Source of the DNA: Kutzneria buriramensis
GTDB taxonomy: Bacteria; Actinomycetota; Actinomycetes; Mycobacteriales; Pseudonocardiaceae
Direction of reading: 5' to 3'
DNA length: 64,000 nucleotides
Assembly (NCBI RefSeq): GCF_003387475.1
Contig: NZ_QUNO01000010.1
Span: 62,001-126,000 of the forward strand
The position numbers and the translations under genes were made by a program. The notes below the pieces were generated by a model that was not told the DNA's origin, made no database searches, and saw only the letters and a list, made by a program, of their open reading frames with translations. Below are positions 45,434 through 57,041 of this stretch, piece by piece (the stretch's first letter is position 1; every line of letters begins with the position of its first letter).

Positions 45434-45756
45434 CCGACGACCGCGCCGCTGGGGTCGGCGACCAGCACGTACGCCGACTCTGTCAGCTCGCGGACGGCGG
45501 CGCGGGACTCGTCGTCGACCTTGCCGGACTCGGTGACGACGGCCGCCGCCTCCAGGCCGGGCGCGCCGCTGGCCACCGCGGCGGCGACGGCGGCCTGCAA
45601 GGCGGTCAGCTTCAACGACGGCAGCGACACCGTGCAGGCGGCGTAGGTGCGGCCGTCGGTGTCACGGACCGCGGCGCCCTCGGCCGCGCCGGTGCGGGCC
45701 CGGGCCGACCGGGCCAGGGTCACGATCTTGGCGTCCTCGGGGTCCAGATCAGCCAC
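45430..45756 (-). CDS. Cytidine deaminase-fold protein lacking the zinc site
   Basis: The 108-residue protein follows the cytidine deaminase layout ([22 protein letters not shown], then a long helix and two strands), but the (H/C)-A-E motif and the PCxxC zinc ligands are absent: there is LTALQAAV where they should be. It therefore should not deaminate nucleosides. It corresponds in position to mycobacterial Rv2365c, between era and the CNNM gene, so the loss is old and the protein conserved; its role is unknown. Confidence 0.75.
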   Translation of the reverse strand: MADLDPEDAKIVTLARSARARTGAAEGAAVRDTDGRTYAACTVSLPSLKLTALQAAVAAAVASGAPGLEAAAVVTESGKVDDESRAAVRELTESAYVLVADPSGAVVG

Positions 45757-47035
45757 GCTCGCCGTTCCTCTCCTGCTCGTCGCGCCGCACCACCACGGTC
45801 GTGATGCGCACGCGGCCCCTGTTGTCCTTGCCGCCCTCGGCGCGCAGCCGCAGGCCGGCGATCTCGGCCTCGGCGCCGGGCAGCGGCACCCGGCCCAGCC
45901 GCTGCGCCAGCAGCCCGCCGACGGTCTCCACGTCGGAGTCGTCCAGCTCCACGTCGAACAGCTCGGCCAGGTCCTCCACCGCCAGCCGGGCGCTGACCCG
46001 GTAGCTGTCCTCGTCGAGCTGCTCCACCGGCGGCCGCTCGTCCTGGTCGTACTCGTCGGTGATCTCGCCGACGATCTCCTCCAGGATGTCCTCGATGGTC
46101 AGCAGCCCGGCCGTGCCGCCGTACTCGTCGACGGCGATGGCCAGGTGATTGTGCGTGACCTGCATCTGCCGCAGCAGGTCGTCGAGGCGCTTGGTGTCGG
46201 GCACGAACACCGCCGGCCGCATCACGTCCTTGACGGTTTGCGCTCCGCCCTCGACCGACACCCGCGCCAGGTCCTTGATGTTGACCACGCCGACCACGTC
46301 GTCGACGCTCTCGCCGATCACCGGCAGCCGGCTGTAGCCGGTGCGCAGCGACAGCGCCAGCGCCTGCCGCACGGACTTGGCCTGCTCGATCCAGATGATC
46401 TCGGTGCGCGGCACCATGACCTCGCGGGCGATGGTGTCGCCCAGCTCGAAGACGGAGTGGATCATCTCCCGCTCGTCCTCGTCCACCACGCCGCGCTCGC
46501 CGGCCAGGTCCACCAGCTCGCGCAGCTCGACTTCGGTGGAGAACGGACCCTCGCGGAAGCCCCGGCCCGGGGTGATCGCGTTGCCGACCAGGATCAGCAG
46601 CCGGCTCAGCGGCCCCAGCACCCGGCCCAGCACCCGCACCGGCCCCGCCGCCAGCAGCATCACGCCGTACGGATGCTGGCGGCCGACCGTGCGCGGCCCG
46701 ACGCCGATCAACACGTACGAGACGATGACCATGGCCACGCCGGCGATCAACAGCGCCAGCCAGACCGTGGACACCGCTTGCAGGCAGAACGCGGTGATCA
46801 GCACGGTCGCGGCCAGCTCGCAGCCCAGCCGGAGCAGCAGGAGCAGGTTGATGTGCCGCGGCCGGTCCTCGATCAGCAGCTGGAGCTGCCGGGCCCCGGT
46901 GCGGCGCTGCCGCAGCAGCTCCTCCACGCGGGCCCGGGACACGGTGCCGAGCGCGGCGTCCGCGCAGGCGAACGCGCCGGCCGCGAGCACGAGCACGACC
47001 GCGCACAGCAGCATCGGCACGGCTGTCGCGCCCAT
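45749..47035 (-). CDS. CNNM/CorC-type membrane protein (hemolysin family)
   Basis: The 428-residue product has a DUF21 membrane domain with three or four helices (1-140), two CBS domains (about 195-320; VMVPRTEI begins the pair) and a C-terminal CorC_HlyC domain (about 335-420). Proteins of this type transport or sense magnesium and resemble human CNNM. Despite the family name it is not shown to be a hemolysin. Start overlaps the ybeY stop by one base. Confidence 0.92.
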   Translation of the reverse strand: MGATAVPMLLCAVVLVLAAGAFACADAALGTVSRARVEELLRQRRTGARQLQLLIEDRPRHINLLLLLRLGCELAATVLITAFCLQAVSTVWLALLIAGVAMVIVSYVLIGVGPRTVGRQHPYGVMLLAAGPVRVLGRVLGPLSRLLILVGNAITPGRGFREGPFSTEVELRELVDLAGERGVVDEDEREMIHSVFELGDTIAREVMVPRTEIIWIEQAKSVRQALALSLRTGYSRLPVIGESVDDVVGVVNIKDLARVSVEGGAQTVKDVMRPAVFVPDTKRLDDLLRQMQVTHNHLAIAVDEYGGTAGLLTIEDILEEIVGEITDEYDQDERPPVEQLDEDSYRVSARLAVEDLAELFDVELDDSDVETVGGLLAQRLGRVPLPGAEAEIAGLRLRAEGGKDNRGRVRITTVVVRRDEQERNGERG

Positions 47036-47601
47036 CAGCCGGCGTCGGTGTCCGGCGCGGGCTTGTCGTCCTCCTCGGCCAGGCCGACGGCGCCCAGCAC
47101 GCGGTCGTCGTTGCTGCGCTGCTGGGCGGCGCGGGTGGCCGACTCCTTGGCCTCGCGGTAGTCGGCGAGGATGCGGTTCTGGAGCGTGAACATCTCCCGC
47201 TCCTCGGCCGGCTCGGCGTGGTCGTAACCCAGCAGGTGCAGCACGCCGTGCACGGTCAGCAGGTGCAGCTCGTCGAGCAGGCCGTGGCCGGCCTTGCGGG
47301 CCTGGTCCTTGGCGAACGCCGGGCACAGCACGATGTCGCCGAGCAGCGCCGGGCCGACGCCGGCGGCGTCCGGGCGGCGGGCCGAGTCCAGCTCGTCCAT
47401 CGGGAACGCCATCACGTCCGTCGGACCGGGCAGGTCCATCCAGCGCTCGTGCAGGTCGGCCATCACGTCCAGGTCGACCAGCAGCACGGAGAGCTCCGCG
47501 AGCGGGCTGACGCCCATCCGGTCCAGCGCGAAGCGGGCGACGGCGACGATGCTGGCCTCGTCGACGCCGACACCGGCCTCGTTGGCGATCTCGATACTCA
47601 C
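47035..47601 (-). CDS. ybeY: Endoribonuclease YbeY
   Basis: The 188-residue protein has the zinc-binding H3 motif [11 protein letters not shown] (residues about 116-126) and the conserved [10 protein letters not shown]. YbeY takes part in 16S rRNA 3'-end maturation and ribosome quality control. It has an extra C-terminal tail of about 35 residues. GTG start six bases from the phoH stop. Confidence 0.95.
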   Translation of the reverse strand: MSIEIANEAGVGVDEASIVAVARFALDRMGVSPLAELSVLLVDLDVMADLHERWMDLPGPTDVMAFPMDELDSARRPDAAGVGPALLGDIVLCPAFAKDQARKAGHGLLDELHLLTVHGVLHLLGYDHAEPAEEREMFTLQNRILADYREAKESATRAAQQRSNDDRVLGAVGLAEEDDKPAPDTDAG

Positions 47602-47606
47602 GGGCC

Positions 47607-49778
<2,172 letters not shown>

Positions 49779-49884
49779 CTGGCCTCGGGCCTGCTTCCTG
49801 CGCGGTCGTGCGCGGTCGGTGGACTGCTGCTGGCCCTTCCGATGCTAGTCGCGGGCACCGACAGCGCGCATTCGAGTTGACCCC

Positions 49885-50235
49885 TTAGAGCTTCCCGAAG
49901 TGACCCAATTGTTCTCCGCCCAGCACGTGCAGGTGCGCGTGGAACACGGTGCGGCCGGCGTCGTCGCCGGTGTTGAACACGAGCCGGTAGCCGCTGTCGG
50001 CGATGCCCTCGGCCTTGGCCACCTCGGCGCCGGCGGTGATCACGTCGGCCAGCAGCTGCGGGTCGGCGGCGGCCAGCGCGGCGGCGCCCTCGTGGTGCTC
50101 CTTGGGCACGACCAGCACGTGCGTCCTGGCCTGCGGGTTGATGTCGCGGAACGCGAAGGTGCGCGCCCCGTCGTGGACGACGGTGGCCGGGATGTCGCCG
50201 GCGACGATCTTGCAGAACAGGCAGTCCGCGGTCAT
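49885..50235 (-). CDS. HIT-family nucleotide-binding hydrolase
   Basis: The 116-residue protein has the histidine triad HAHLHVLGG near the C-terminus and the DCLFCKIVAGDIP N-terminus of HINT-type enzymes. Such enzymes hydrolyse AMP-amidates. The ATG overlaps the tetR stop as ATGA, so both are made together. Confidence 0.93.
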   Translation of the reverse strand: MTADCLFCKIVAGDIPATVVHDGARTFAFRDINPQARTHVLVVPKEHHEGAAALAAADPQLLADVITAGAEVAKAEGIADSGYRLVFNTGDDAGRTVFHAHLHVLGGEQLGHFGKL

Positions 50236-50840
50236 GCCGGCAGGGTAGACGCCGGCCCCAGCAGGTCGTCCAGATGCCGGTCGATCACCCTGACGGCGTC
50301 GTCGGAGCCGATCCGCTCCGGCGAGAACACGCAGGCCAGGGTCATGCCGTCGATCACCGCCAGCAGGCGGACGGCCTCCAGGTCGGGGTTGCGGTCCCTG
50401 GACAGCTCGCCCTGCGCGGTGGCCCGCCACAGCATCCCGGACAGCACCGCCAGCAGCGCGTCGCGGTTGTCCCGCTCGGCCCGTTGCAGGCCGGGGTCGA
50501 CCTGGGCCCGGGCCAGCAGGGCGAGCCACACCTCGACCTCGACGCGGTGCTCCGAGGTGACCGGCAGCAGCGCCTCGGCGACCCGCCGCAGCACGGTGCG
50601 GGTGTCCTGGTCGTCGATGGCCTGGAGCCGCGCCCGGGCCTTGTCGGCCAACAGCTCCATGGCGAAGGCCAGCAGCGAGTCCTGGGTCGGGAAGTAGTGC
50701 CGCAGCGAGCCGGTGGACCAGCCGGACTCGGCGGCGACGGCGCGCACCGAGGCGTGGTGCACGCCGTCGGTGCTGATCACCCGCCAGACCGCTTCGGCCA
50801 GTTCGCGGCGGCGGGCCTGGTGATCGACGACCTTGGGCAC
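50232..50840 (-). CDS. TetR-family repressor
   Basis: The 202-residue regulator has an N-terminal helix-turn-helix (ASVRAVAAESGWSTGSLRHYFP, about 30-51, split here as the recognition region) and a helical ligand domain of the TetR_C_6 type. GTG start. Divergent from a membrane protein gene across a gap with repeated AATAC-GTCGT motifs; that gene is the likely target. Confidence 0.9.
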   Translation of the reverse strand: MPKVVDHQARRRELAEAVWRVISTDGVHHASVRAVAAESGWSTGSLRHYFPTQDSLLAFAMELLADKARARLQAIDDQDTRTVLRRVAEALLPVTSEHRVEVEVWLALLARAQVDPGLQRAERDNRDALLAVLSGMLWRATAQGELSRDRNPDLEAVRLLAVIDGMTLACVFSPERIGSDDAVRVIDRHLDDLLGPASTLPA

Positions 50841-50866
50841 GACACCGTTTTAACACAGGTGATATA

Positions 50867-50891
50867 AATACGGTCGTACTAATACAGTCGT
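50867..50891. promoter_or_regulatory. Direct repeat in the tetR/membrane gene gap
   Basis: AATACGGTCGT (50867-50877) and AATACAGTCGT (50881-50891) are near-identical with a 14-base period in the 71-base divergent gap, and TACGGTCGTA has palindromic ends. Probable TetR operator overlapping both promoters. Confidence 0.5.
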
Positions 50892-50911
50892 GACAGAACG
50901 GGGGAGGGGTC

Positions 50912-51439
50912 GTGCTGCTCACGCTCGTCATCGGCTCGGAGGTCGGCTTCGCCGTCTTCCTGCTGGCCGGCCTGGTCGCCCGCTACCTGCTGAAGATGCC
51001 GCGAACCGGCGCGGCGCTGCTGGCGTTGTCCCCATTGGGCTACGTGATCGTGCTGGTCGCCGGGGCCATCGACCTGGCCCGCGGCGGCACCGCGGACATC
51101 GCGCACGTGCTGGGGGCGATCATCATCGGGATCGTGGTGGTCTCCGGCCGGCACCACCTGCACGCGATGGACGGGTGGGTCCGGCGCAAGCTGGCTCGGG
51201 AGCCAAAGCCGAGGATCAGCGGCCGGGACCACGCCCGTCAGCAGCGAGTCGACTTCTACCGGCGGGCCGTCGAGTGGGTGACGGTGATCGCCCTGCTCGG
51301 CGGCGGCTACGCGCTCACCGGCTTCGATCCGACGCGCGGCGCCGAGCTGGTCAGCGGCATGGGGTTCTGGACCGTCGTGCTGGGCGTCGACTTCCTCTGG
51401 TCCTTCAGCTACACGCTGTTTCCCCGCACCAGGGCGTAA
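50912..51439 (+). CDS. Polytopic membrane protein, TetR-linked
   Basis: A 175-residue protein with five predicted membrane helices and a charged loop after the third (WVRRKLAREPKPRISGRDHARQ, in part). It looks like a 2TM- or DUF-type integral protein without catalytic motifs. GTG start after GGGGAGGGG. Likely controlled by the divergent TetR. The TAA stop merges into the A-run of the terminator. Confidence 0.7.
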   Translation: MLLTLVIGSEVGFAVFLLAGLVARYLLKMPRTGAALLALSPLGYVIVLVAGAIDLARGGTADIAHVLGAIIIGIVVVSGRHHLHAMDGWVRRKLAREPKPRISGRDHARQQRVDFYRRAVEWVTVIALLGGGYALTGFDPTRGAELVSGMGFWTVVLGVDFLWSFSYTLFPRTRA

Positions 51440-51445
51440 AAAAAC

Positions 51446-51490
51446 GCCGTGCCGTAGCGGAGCCTGGGGGTCACTCCGCTACGGCACGGC
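51446..51490 (-). terminator. Strong terminator with a perfect 17-base stem
   Basis: GCCGTGCCGTAGCGGAG at 51446-51462 pairs perfectly with 51474-51490 around an 11-base loop. On the minus strand it is followed by a run of seven T (51438-51444), so it mainly ends the leftward hrcA-dnaJ-rsmE transcript; the hairpin may also protect the plus-strand transcript. The next 160 bases hold no gene I can support. Confidence 0.8.
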
Positions 51491-51651
51491 CGCCGCCGGA
51501 CCGAGGGGGGAGGTGTCCGGCGGGTGGTACCAACATCCTGGCCAATATCCGTCGGCTCGGACGTCGGAAATTCTTGGTTGCCAAAGGGTAGACCCTGCTC
51601 AGGGCTGCGCGCCATAGCGGATTGCGGCCAACGCCATCTTGATCGCTCTGG

Positions 51652-52383
51652 TCAGCCCCATCGGGTGGACAGCGCCCCGATGGCTCCCAATGCGACCGCC
51701 GCCGCGGTAGAAGCGCGCAGCACCGACGGCCCCAGCCGCACCGCGACGGCGCCGGCGTCGGTCAGCACCGCCAGCTCCTCGTCGCTGATGCCGCCCTCGG
51801 GACCCACCACGAGCAGGAGGTCTCCGTCCGTCGGGAGATCTCGGAGCCGTTCCGCCGCCGACTCGTGCAGGACCATCGCCTTCGCCGCCTTGCCCACCAG
51901 CGCCGCCAGCTCGGCCGTGCTGACGGGCTCGGCGACCTCCGGCACCCAGGCGCGTCGGGACTGCTTGGCCGCCTCCCGGACCGTGCTGCGCCACTTGGCC
52001 AGGGCCTTCGCGCCGCGGGGTCCTTCATCCCATCGGGCGACACAGCGGGACGCCCGCCACGGCACGATCGCGTCGACGCCGGCCTCCGTGGCCAGTTCCA
52101 CTGCGAGCTCGCCACGGTCGCCCTTGACCAACGCCTGCGCGACGACGACCCGCGGCTGCGGCGCCGGCTCCAGCGTGCGTTCACGCACTTCAAGCCGAAC
52201 GGTGTCCTTCTCCACGGCCTCGATGGCGCACCGCACGCGGCCGCCGCGGCCGTCGGCGAGCATGAGCTCCTCGCCGACGCGCAGCCGCCGCACGGACGCC
52301 GCGTGGTGGCCCTCCGGACCGTCGAGCACGCCGGTGTCCCCCGTCGGCAGGCTGTCGACGAGGAATACGGGCAGTGTCGTCAC
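51652..52383 (-). CDS. rsmE: 16S rRNA (uridine1498-N3) methyltransferase
   Basis: The 243-residue SPOUT methyltransferase has a PUA-like N-terminal domain and the knot motifs [15 protein letters not shown] and [14 protein letters not shown]. It methylates U1498 of 16S rRNA. GTG start overlapping the dnaJ stop as GTGA. Downstream of dnaJ as in mycobacteria (Rv2372c). Confidence 0.95.
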   Translation of the reverse strand: MTTLPVFLVDSLPTGDTGVLDGPEGHHAASVRRLRVGEELMLADGRGGRVRCAIEAVEKDTVRLEVRERTLEPAPQPRVVVAQALVKGDRGELAVELATEAGVDAIVPWRASRCVARWDEGPRGAKALAKWRSTVREAAKQSRRAWVPEVAEPVSTAELAALVGKAAKAMVLHESAAERLRDLPTDGDLLLVVGPEGGISDEELAVLTDAGAVAVRLGPSVLRASTAAAVALGAIGALSTRWG

Positions 52384-53549
52384 CGGCGGGAGTTTCGCAG
52401 GCGCGAGAACAGGCCGTGGCCGCGACCGTTGGTCGACGCCAGCTCCGGCTCCTCCTCGCCCCGCAGCGCTGCCAGCTCGCGCAGCAGCTCCGCCTGCTTC
52501 GGGTCCAGCTTCGTGGGCACCTCGACCTGGAGGTGCACGTACATGTCGCCGCGGCCGTCCACACGGCCCGAGGAGCGCAGCTTCGGCATGCCACGGCCGG
52601 TCAGCACCAGCTCCGTGTTCGGCTGCGTGCCCGGCTCGATACGCAGCTCCTCCGTGCCGTCCAGCGTCTTCAGCTGGAGCACCGCGCCCAGCGCCGCCGT
52701 CGTCACCGGGATGCGCAGCGTGCCGTGCAGGTTCGCGCCCTCCCGCTCGAACGTGTCGTGCGGCAGCTCGTCCACCTCGACGTACAGGTCGCCGGCGGGG
52801 CCGCCGCCGGGGCCGACCTCGCCCTGGCTGGCCAGCCGCACGCGCATGCCGTCGGCCACGCCGGCCGGGATCTGCACGGTGATCGTGCGGCGGGCGCGGA
52901 TGCGGCCGTCACCCGAGCACTGCTGGCACGGCTCCGGGATGACCTCGCCGAAGCCGCGGCACACCGGGCACGGGCGGGCCGTGACGACCTGGCCCAGGAA
53001 GGACCGCTGCACCGACTGGATCTCGCCGCGGCCGTGACACGTGTCGCACTGCTGTGTCTTCGTGCCGGGGGCGCAGCCGCCGCCCTGGCACTGGTCGCAC
53101 AGCACGGCGGTGTCCACCGTGATCTCGCGGGAGACGCCGGTGAGGCACTCCTCCAGGTTCAGTTCCATGCGCAGCAGGGCGTCCGAGCCCGGCTGCACGC
53201 GGCTGCGCGGCCCGCGACCGGCGCCGCCGCCCGTGGCCGCGCCGAAGAAGGCGTCCATGATGTCGCCGAGGCCGAAGCCCGCGCCGCCGAACGGATCGCC
53301 CATCCGGGCGCCGCCGCCACCGCCGGCCCCGCCGCCCAGCGGGTCCCCGCCGAGGTCGACGATCTTGCGCTTCTGCGGGTCGGACAGCACCTCGTAGGCG
53401 GCCGTGACCTCACGGAAGCGCGCCTGCGCCTGCTCGTCCGGGTTCACGTCCGGGTGCAGTTCCCTCGCGAGCCTGCGGTACGCGCGCTTCAGCTCCTCGG
53501 GGGTCGCGTCCTGGCTGACCCCCAGCGTGCCGTAATAGTCCCTGGCCAC
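52380..53549 (-). CDS. dnaJ: Chaperone DnaJ (DnaJ2 type)
   Basis: The 389-residue co-chaperone has a J domain (1-70, with HPD), a G/F-rich linker (about 75-125), four CxxCxGxG zinc repeats ([32 protein letters not shown]) and two beta-barrel substrate domains. It delivers clients to DnaK. Coupled with rsmE and 54 bases after hrcA. This second DnaJ is the one paired with HrcA in actinobacteria. Confidence 0.96.
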   Translation of the reverse strand: MARDYYGTLGVSQDATPEELKRAYRRLARELHPDVNPDEQAQARFREVTAAYEVLSDPQKRKIVDLGGDPLGGGAGGGGGARMGDPFGGAGFGLGDIMDAFFGAATGGGAGRGPRSRVQPGSDALLRMELNLEECLTGVSREITVDTAVLCDQCQGGGCAPGTKTQQCDTCHGRGEIQSVQRSFLGQVVTARPCPVCRGFGEVIPEPCQQCSGDGRIRARRTITVQIPAGVADGMRVRLASQGEVGPGGGPAGDLYVEVDELPHDTFEREGANLHGTLRIPVTTAALGAVLQLKTLDGTEELRIEPGTQPNTELVLTGRGMPKLRSSGRVDGRGDMYVHLQVEVPTKLDPKQAELLRELAALRGEEEPELASTNGRGHGLFSRLRNSRR

Positions 53550-53603
53550 CTTGTTTCCAGTCCTCCTGCCGGATCCCCCGACCCGGCCCGTCAGCTAGCC
53601 GGG

Positions 53604-54626
53604 CTAGCGCCCGGTCAGGATGTCACCCACGTAGTTGGCGACCGCGTGCACGGCCGCCATGGCGCCCGGGTAGTCCATCCTCGTCGGCCCCACAACGCCC
53701 ATGCCCCCGAGCAATGTTCCCTTGCCGCCGTATCCGATCGACACCACGGAGGTGCTGCGCAGGTCCTCGGCCTCGTTCTCGTTGCCGATGCGCACCGTCA
53801 CCGTGCCCGGGTCGCTGACCGCCGCCAGCAGCCGCAGCACCACCACCTGCTCCTCCAGCGCCTCCAGCACCTGGCGCAGCGAGCCCGGGAAGTCGGCGAC
53901 GTTGCGCGTCAGGTTCGCCGTGCCACCCAGCAGCAGGCGCTCCTCGGGGTGCTCGACCAGCGTCTCCACCAGGACGGTGGACACCCGCAGGACGGCGTTG
54001 CGCAGCTCCGCCGGCACCTGCGTGGGCAGCTCCGCCACCCGCGCCGAGGCGTCCGCCAGGCGGCGGCCGCACATCGCCGTGTTCAGCAGGGCCCGGATCT
54101 GCGCCGTGCCCTCCTCGTCGATCACGTCGCCCAGGTCGACCATGCGCTGGTCGACCCGGCCGGCGTCGGTGATCAGCACCAGCATCAGGCGGGCCGGCGT
54201 GAGCTGCACCACTTCCAGGTGGCGGACCGTGGAGCGGGTCAGCGTCGGGTACTGGATCACCGCCACCTGGCGGGTCAGCTGGGCGAGCAGCCGGACGCTG
54301 CGCCGCAGCACGTCGTCCAGGTCGACCGCGCCCTCCAGGAAGCTGTGGATCGCGCGGCGCTCCGCCGGCGACAGCGGCTTCACCTCGCTGATCCGGTCCA
54401 CGAACAGCCGGTAGCCCTTGTCCGTCGGCACCCGCCCCGCGCTGGTGTGCGGCTGCGTGATGTAGCCGTCCTCCTCGAGCACCGCCATGTCGTTGCGCAC
54501 CGTCGCGCTGGACACGCCGAGGTTGTGCCGCTCCACGAGCGCCTTCGATCCGACCGGCTCCTGGTTGGAGACGTAGTCGGCGACGATCGCGCGCAACACC
54601 TCGAAGCGGCGCTCATCAGCGTTCAC
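53604..54626 (-). CDS. hrcA: Heat-inducible repressor HrcA
   Basis: The 340-residue repressor has an N-terminal winged helix ([21 protein letters not shown], in part, about 35-55) and the GAF-like C-terminal domain with the conserved [16 protein letters not shown]. It represses groESL-type genes at CIRCE elements with help from GroEL. GTG start. I looked for CIRCE in its leader and found none. Confidence 0.95.
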   Translation of the reverse strand: MNADERRFEVLRAIVADYVSNQEPVGSKALVERHNLGVSSATVRNDMAVLEEDGYITQPHTSAGRVPTDKGYRLFVDRISEVKPLSPAERRAIHSFLEGAVDLDDVLRRSVRLLAQLTRQVAVIQYPTLTRSTVRHLEVVQLTPARLMLVLITDAGRVDQRMVDLGDVIDEEGTAQIRALLNTAMCGRRLADASARVAELPTQVPAELRNAVLRVSTVLVETLVEHPEERLLLGGTANLTRNVADFPGSLRQVLEALEEQVVVLRLLAAVSDPGTVTVRIGNENEAEDLRSTSVVSIGYGGKGTLLGGMGVVGPTRMDYPGAMAAVHAVANYVGDILTGR

Positions 54627-54757
54627 GCGGCGTCACCTCCGGGCCGGTCGACAAGTGTGCTCACGACAAGTTTACGGAGCGGGGCCGACTCAAAGGTCAC
54701 CCGTTGCCTACATCGCAGCTCGGCCTTACTCGGGCAGATACCTGCCGCAGATCATGC

Positions 54758-54771
54758 GGCATAATTATGCC
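54758..54771. promoter_or_regulatory. Perfect palindrome abutting the antitoxin start codon
   Basis: GGCATAATTATGCC is a 14-base perfect palindrome ending one base before the antitoxin ATG. It contains a -10-like CATAAT six bases from the ATG, implying a leaderless mRNA. An autoregulatory operator of the toxin-antitoxin pair is the natural reading. Confidence 0.6.
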
Positions 54772-55068
54772 ATGACGGCTGCGGCACGACGGGAAAGCAT
54801 CCCGCTCACCGACGACGACCTGGCGGTGCTGGAACGCCTCTCGCAGAGTTCCAGCCTGGAGAGACGGGCATTGGAGCAGCTGTCCGACGAGGTCGGGGAA
54901 TCGAAGGCCGCCCTGCTCCACGCGCTGCTGGTCCTCGGCATCGACGCCGTCCGGGAACGGGCCCGCGAGGACGGCTACCGGGAACTTCAGGCGTCGTGGG
55001 ACGCCGGTGACGAGCAGGAGATCCGGACTGCCCGCCGGCGGCAGATCGCCAGTTGGGGTGACGAGTGA
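54772..55068 (+). CDS. Antitoxin of a MazF-like module
   Basis: The 98-residue acidic protein has an N-terminal DNA-binding-like part and helical C-terminal half with many Glu/Arg (ELQASWDAGDEQEIRTARRR). The fold is not recognised with certainty, but it is coupled by a GTGA overlap to a MazF/PemK-like toxin and starts at a palindromic operator. The ATG at 54772 is chosen over an upstream start because of the operator and promoter placement. Confidence 0.75.
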   Translation: MTAAARRESIPLTDDDLAVLERLSQSSSLERRALEQLSDEVGESKAALLHALLVLGIDAVRERAREDGYRELQASWDAGDEQEIRTARRRQIASWGDE

Positions 55069-55403
55069 CCCGGACGCACGGTGGCGTGTCGCGGATCGTC
55101 CGTGGACGGGTGTACGGGGCGGAACTCGGTGCCCTGCCGGAGAAGTACTACCTGGCGGTGTCGAACAACCAGCGCAATCACGTGCTCGACAGCTTCCTCG
55201 CCGTGCGCCTCACGACCTCGCCCAAGCCGTCGCTGGACACGATCGTCGAACTGGGGGCCGCGGACGCGCCATGGACCGGCCATGTCCTGTGCGACGACCT
55301 GGTGACCGTCTACCGCGACGAGGTGACTCGCGACATGGGGGCGCTCCGGCAGGCCACGATGTCGAAGGTCAATCAGGCCCTCCGCAACGCGCTGGCGCTG
55401 TGA
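55065..55403 (+). CDS. MazF/PemK-like toxin
   Basis: The 112-residue protein begins with a short tail, then IVRGRVYGAELGALPEKYYLAV, the SH3-like start of the MazF/PemK fold; VSNNQRNH, RLTT and MSKVNQALRNAL follow the family order. MazF toxins cleave mRNA at short motifs and are neutralised by the partner antitoxin. GTG start coupled to the antitoxin. Sequence divergence is enough that endonuclease activity is inferred, not sure. Confidence 0.8.
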   Translation: MTRTHGGVSRIVRGRVYGAELGALPEKYYLAVSNNQRNHVLDSFLAVRLTTSPKPSLDTIVELGAADAPWTGHVLCDDLVTVYRDEVTRDMGALRQATMSKVNQALRNALAL

Positions 55404-55464
55404 AGCATCGATCTTCTGTCTGAAACCGACATTCGGTGTGTCTGTGAGCGTGACTCGCGGGGGT

Positions 55465-56679
55465 TCAGGGGAGGAGGCGGTGGACAACGGCGTCGGCGAG
55501 GAGGCGGCCACGGGGGGTGAGGACGCAGCGGCCTTCGGCCAGCTGGGCGGGGTCGAGGAGGCCGTCGGCGGCGCAATCCCCGGCGGCGGAGAGGCCGGCG
55601 GGGTCCAGGGCGTCGGACGGGAGGCCGGTGGCGAGGCGGAGCTCCAGCAGGACGCGTTCCACGCGACGGTCCTCCGCCGACAGGGTCTCGCGGCCGGCAG
55701 CGGGTGAACGGCCGGCAACGAGCTCGGCGGCGTACTTGGCGGGGTGTTTGACGTTCCACCACCGCACGCCGCCGACATGGCTGTGTGCCCCGGGACCGGC
55801 GCCCCACCAGTCGCCGCCCTGCCAGTAGCCGATGTTGTGCCGGCACTCGGCCCCGGCGAGCGCCCAGTTGGACACCTCGTACCAGTGCAGGCCGGCCGCC
55901 GAGAGGGCGGCGTCGACCATCTCGTAGTACGTGGCGAGCACGTCGTCGTCGGGGGCGGGCAGCTCGCCACGCTTGACCCGCCGCGCGAGGGCGGTGCCGT
56001 CCTCGACGATCAGCGCATACGCCGACACGTGGTCGACGCCGGCGGACAGCACGGCGTCCAGCGACGCCGAGAGGTCCGAGGGCCGCTCCCCCGGCGTGCC
56101 GTAGATCAGGTCGAGGTTGACGTGCTCGAAGCCGGCGGCGAACGCCTCGCGAGCGGCGGCCACGGGACGCCCGGAGGTGTGCTTGCGGTCCAGCACGGCG
56201 AGCACGTGCGGCGCGGCGGACTGCATGCCGAGGGACACCCGGGTGTAACCAGCGTCACGGATGCCCGCGAAGAACTCCGGGGACGTCGACTCCGGGTTGG
56301 ACTCGGTGGTCACCTCGGCGTCGGGTGCCAGCCCGAAGGACGATCGGACGGCGTCCAGCACGGCCCCCAACCCGTCGGCGCCGAGCATGGACGGCGTGCC
56401 GCCGCCGACGAAGACGGAATCAACCAACGGGGCAACGCCCAGGACGGACGCCGCCAGGTCCAGCTCCCGGCGCAGCCCCTCCAGCCAGCTCTGGGGAGAG
56501 GCGGAAGTCCCCAGCTCCCCCGGCGTGTAGGTGTTGAAATCGCAGTAGCCGCAGCGCACGGCGCAGAACGGAACATGTACGTACATTCCGAACGGGCGGC
56601 TGCCGAGGCCGTCCAGGGCGGACGCGGGCAGCGAGCCGTCGGCGGGGGCGGGATCGGCTACGGGCAGAGCTGAGGGCAC
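55465..56679 (-). CDS. hemW: Heme chaperone HemW (radical SAM)
   Basis: The 404-residue radical SAM protein has the cluster motif CAVRCGYC (CxxxCxxC) followed by DFNTY, and GGGTPS for SAM binding, and a C-terminal HemN-type domain. HemW members carry heme to respiratory enzymes instead of oxidising coproporphyrinogen. The family name HemN/CPO is often misapplied. The GTG at 56679 follows GGGGG; a longer ATG start at 56721 adds a non-conserved stretch. Confidence 0.93.
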   Translation of the reverse strand: MPSALPVADPAPADGSLPASALDGLGSRPFGMYVHVPFCAVRCGYCDFNTYTPGELGTSASPQSWLEGLRRELDLAASVLGVAPLVDSVFVGGGTPSMLGADGLGAVLDAVRSSFGLAPDAEVTTESNPESTSPEFFAGIRDAGYTRVSLGMQSAAPHVLAVLDRKHTSGRPVAAAREAFAAGFEHVNLDLIYGTPGERPSDLSASLDAVLSAGVDHVSAYALIVEDGTALARRVKRGELPAPDDDVLATYYEMVDAALSAAGLHWYEVSNWALAGAECRHNIGYWQGGDWWGAGPGAHSHVGGVRWWNVKHPAKYAAELVAGRSPAAGRETLSAEDRRVERVLLELRLATGLPSDALDPAGLSAAGDCAADGLLDPAQLAEGRCVLTPRGRLLADAVVHRLLP

Positions 56680-56743
56680 ACCCCCAGTCTCCCCGACGAC
56701 GCACGGCGACCGAAATGTCACCAGCGGTCATATGTCGGAACCC

Positions 56744-56777
56744 GCTATATAGCACTCCACCAGGCGGTTCGTGAACC
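56744..56777. promoter_or_regulatory. Palindromes in the hemW/sirA divergent gap
   Basis: GCTATATAGC (56744-56753) and GGTTCGTGAACC (56766-56777, 5-base arms) lie between hemW and the leader peptide. The 362-base gap otherwise holds the leader and the hairpin listed below. A sulfur regulator such as CysB- or CymR-like proteins may bind here; unknown. Confidence 0.4.
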
Positions 56778-56836
56778 ACGTCCCACCATCCGGTTGGCGG
56801 TGGACCACACCGTGGACGCGTGGCACGCTAGGAAAC

Positions 56837-56926
56837 ATGTCTGCGCTGGAACTTCGTCTCGTGGTCCGCCGCCACGTCGACTTCCAGCGTGTCTCCAGCG
56901 CGATGTGCGGGCTCTCCGTCACGTAG
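56837..56926 (+). CDS. Cysteine-containing leader peptide of the sulfur operon
   Basis: A 29-residue frame, MSALELRLVVRRHVDFQRVS followed by SAMCGLSVT, closely resembles the putative leader peptides (RRHVDxxRVxSAxCR type) that precede sulfur assimilation genes in actinobacteria. The single Cys codon is at position 24. A GC-rich hairpin follows 22 bases after the stop, and sirA starts 115 bases after. Slow translation at Cys when cysteine is scarce could change folding downstream, i.e. attenuation. Confidence 0.75.
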   Translation: MSALELRLVVRRHVDFQRVSSAMCGLSVT

Positions 56927-56948
56927 CCCGTAGCCGTTCGCACGATCC

Positions 56949-56973
56949 TCGCCGGCGCGGGTCACGCCGGCGA
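56949..56973 (+). promoter_or_regulatory. Attenuator-like hairpin in the sirA leader
   Basis: TCGCCGGCG at 56949-56957 pairs perfectly with CGCCGGCGA at 56965-56973 around a 7-base loop, between the leader peptide and sirA. No T-run follows, so it may act on translation or Rho access and not as an intrinsic terminator. Confidence 0.5.
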
Positions 56974-57041
56974 AGCGTCCCCCACCACATCCGGGACCTC
57001 GTTCAGCGTGCCCCGTGCCCTGAACCCCGGAGGACGCCAGC

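Noticed and set aside
54627-54757. CIRCE element before hrcA
   Set aside because: Searched for TTAGCACTC-N9-GAGTGCTAA on both strands of the hrcA leader and found nothing close.
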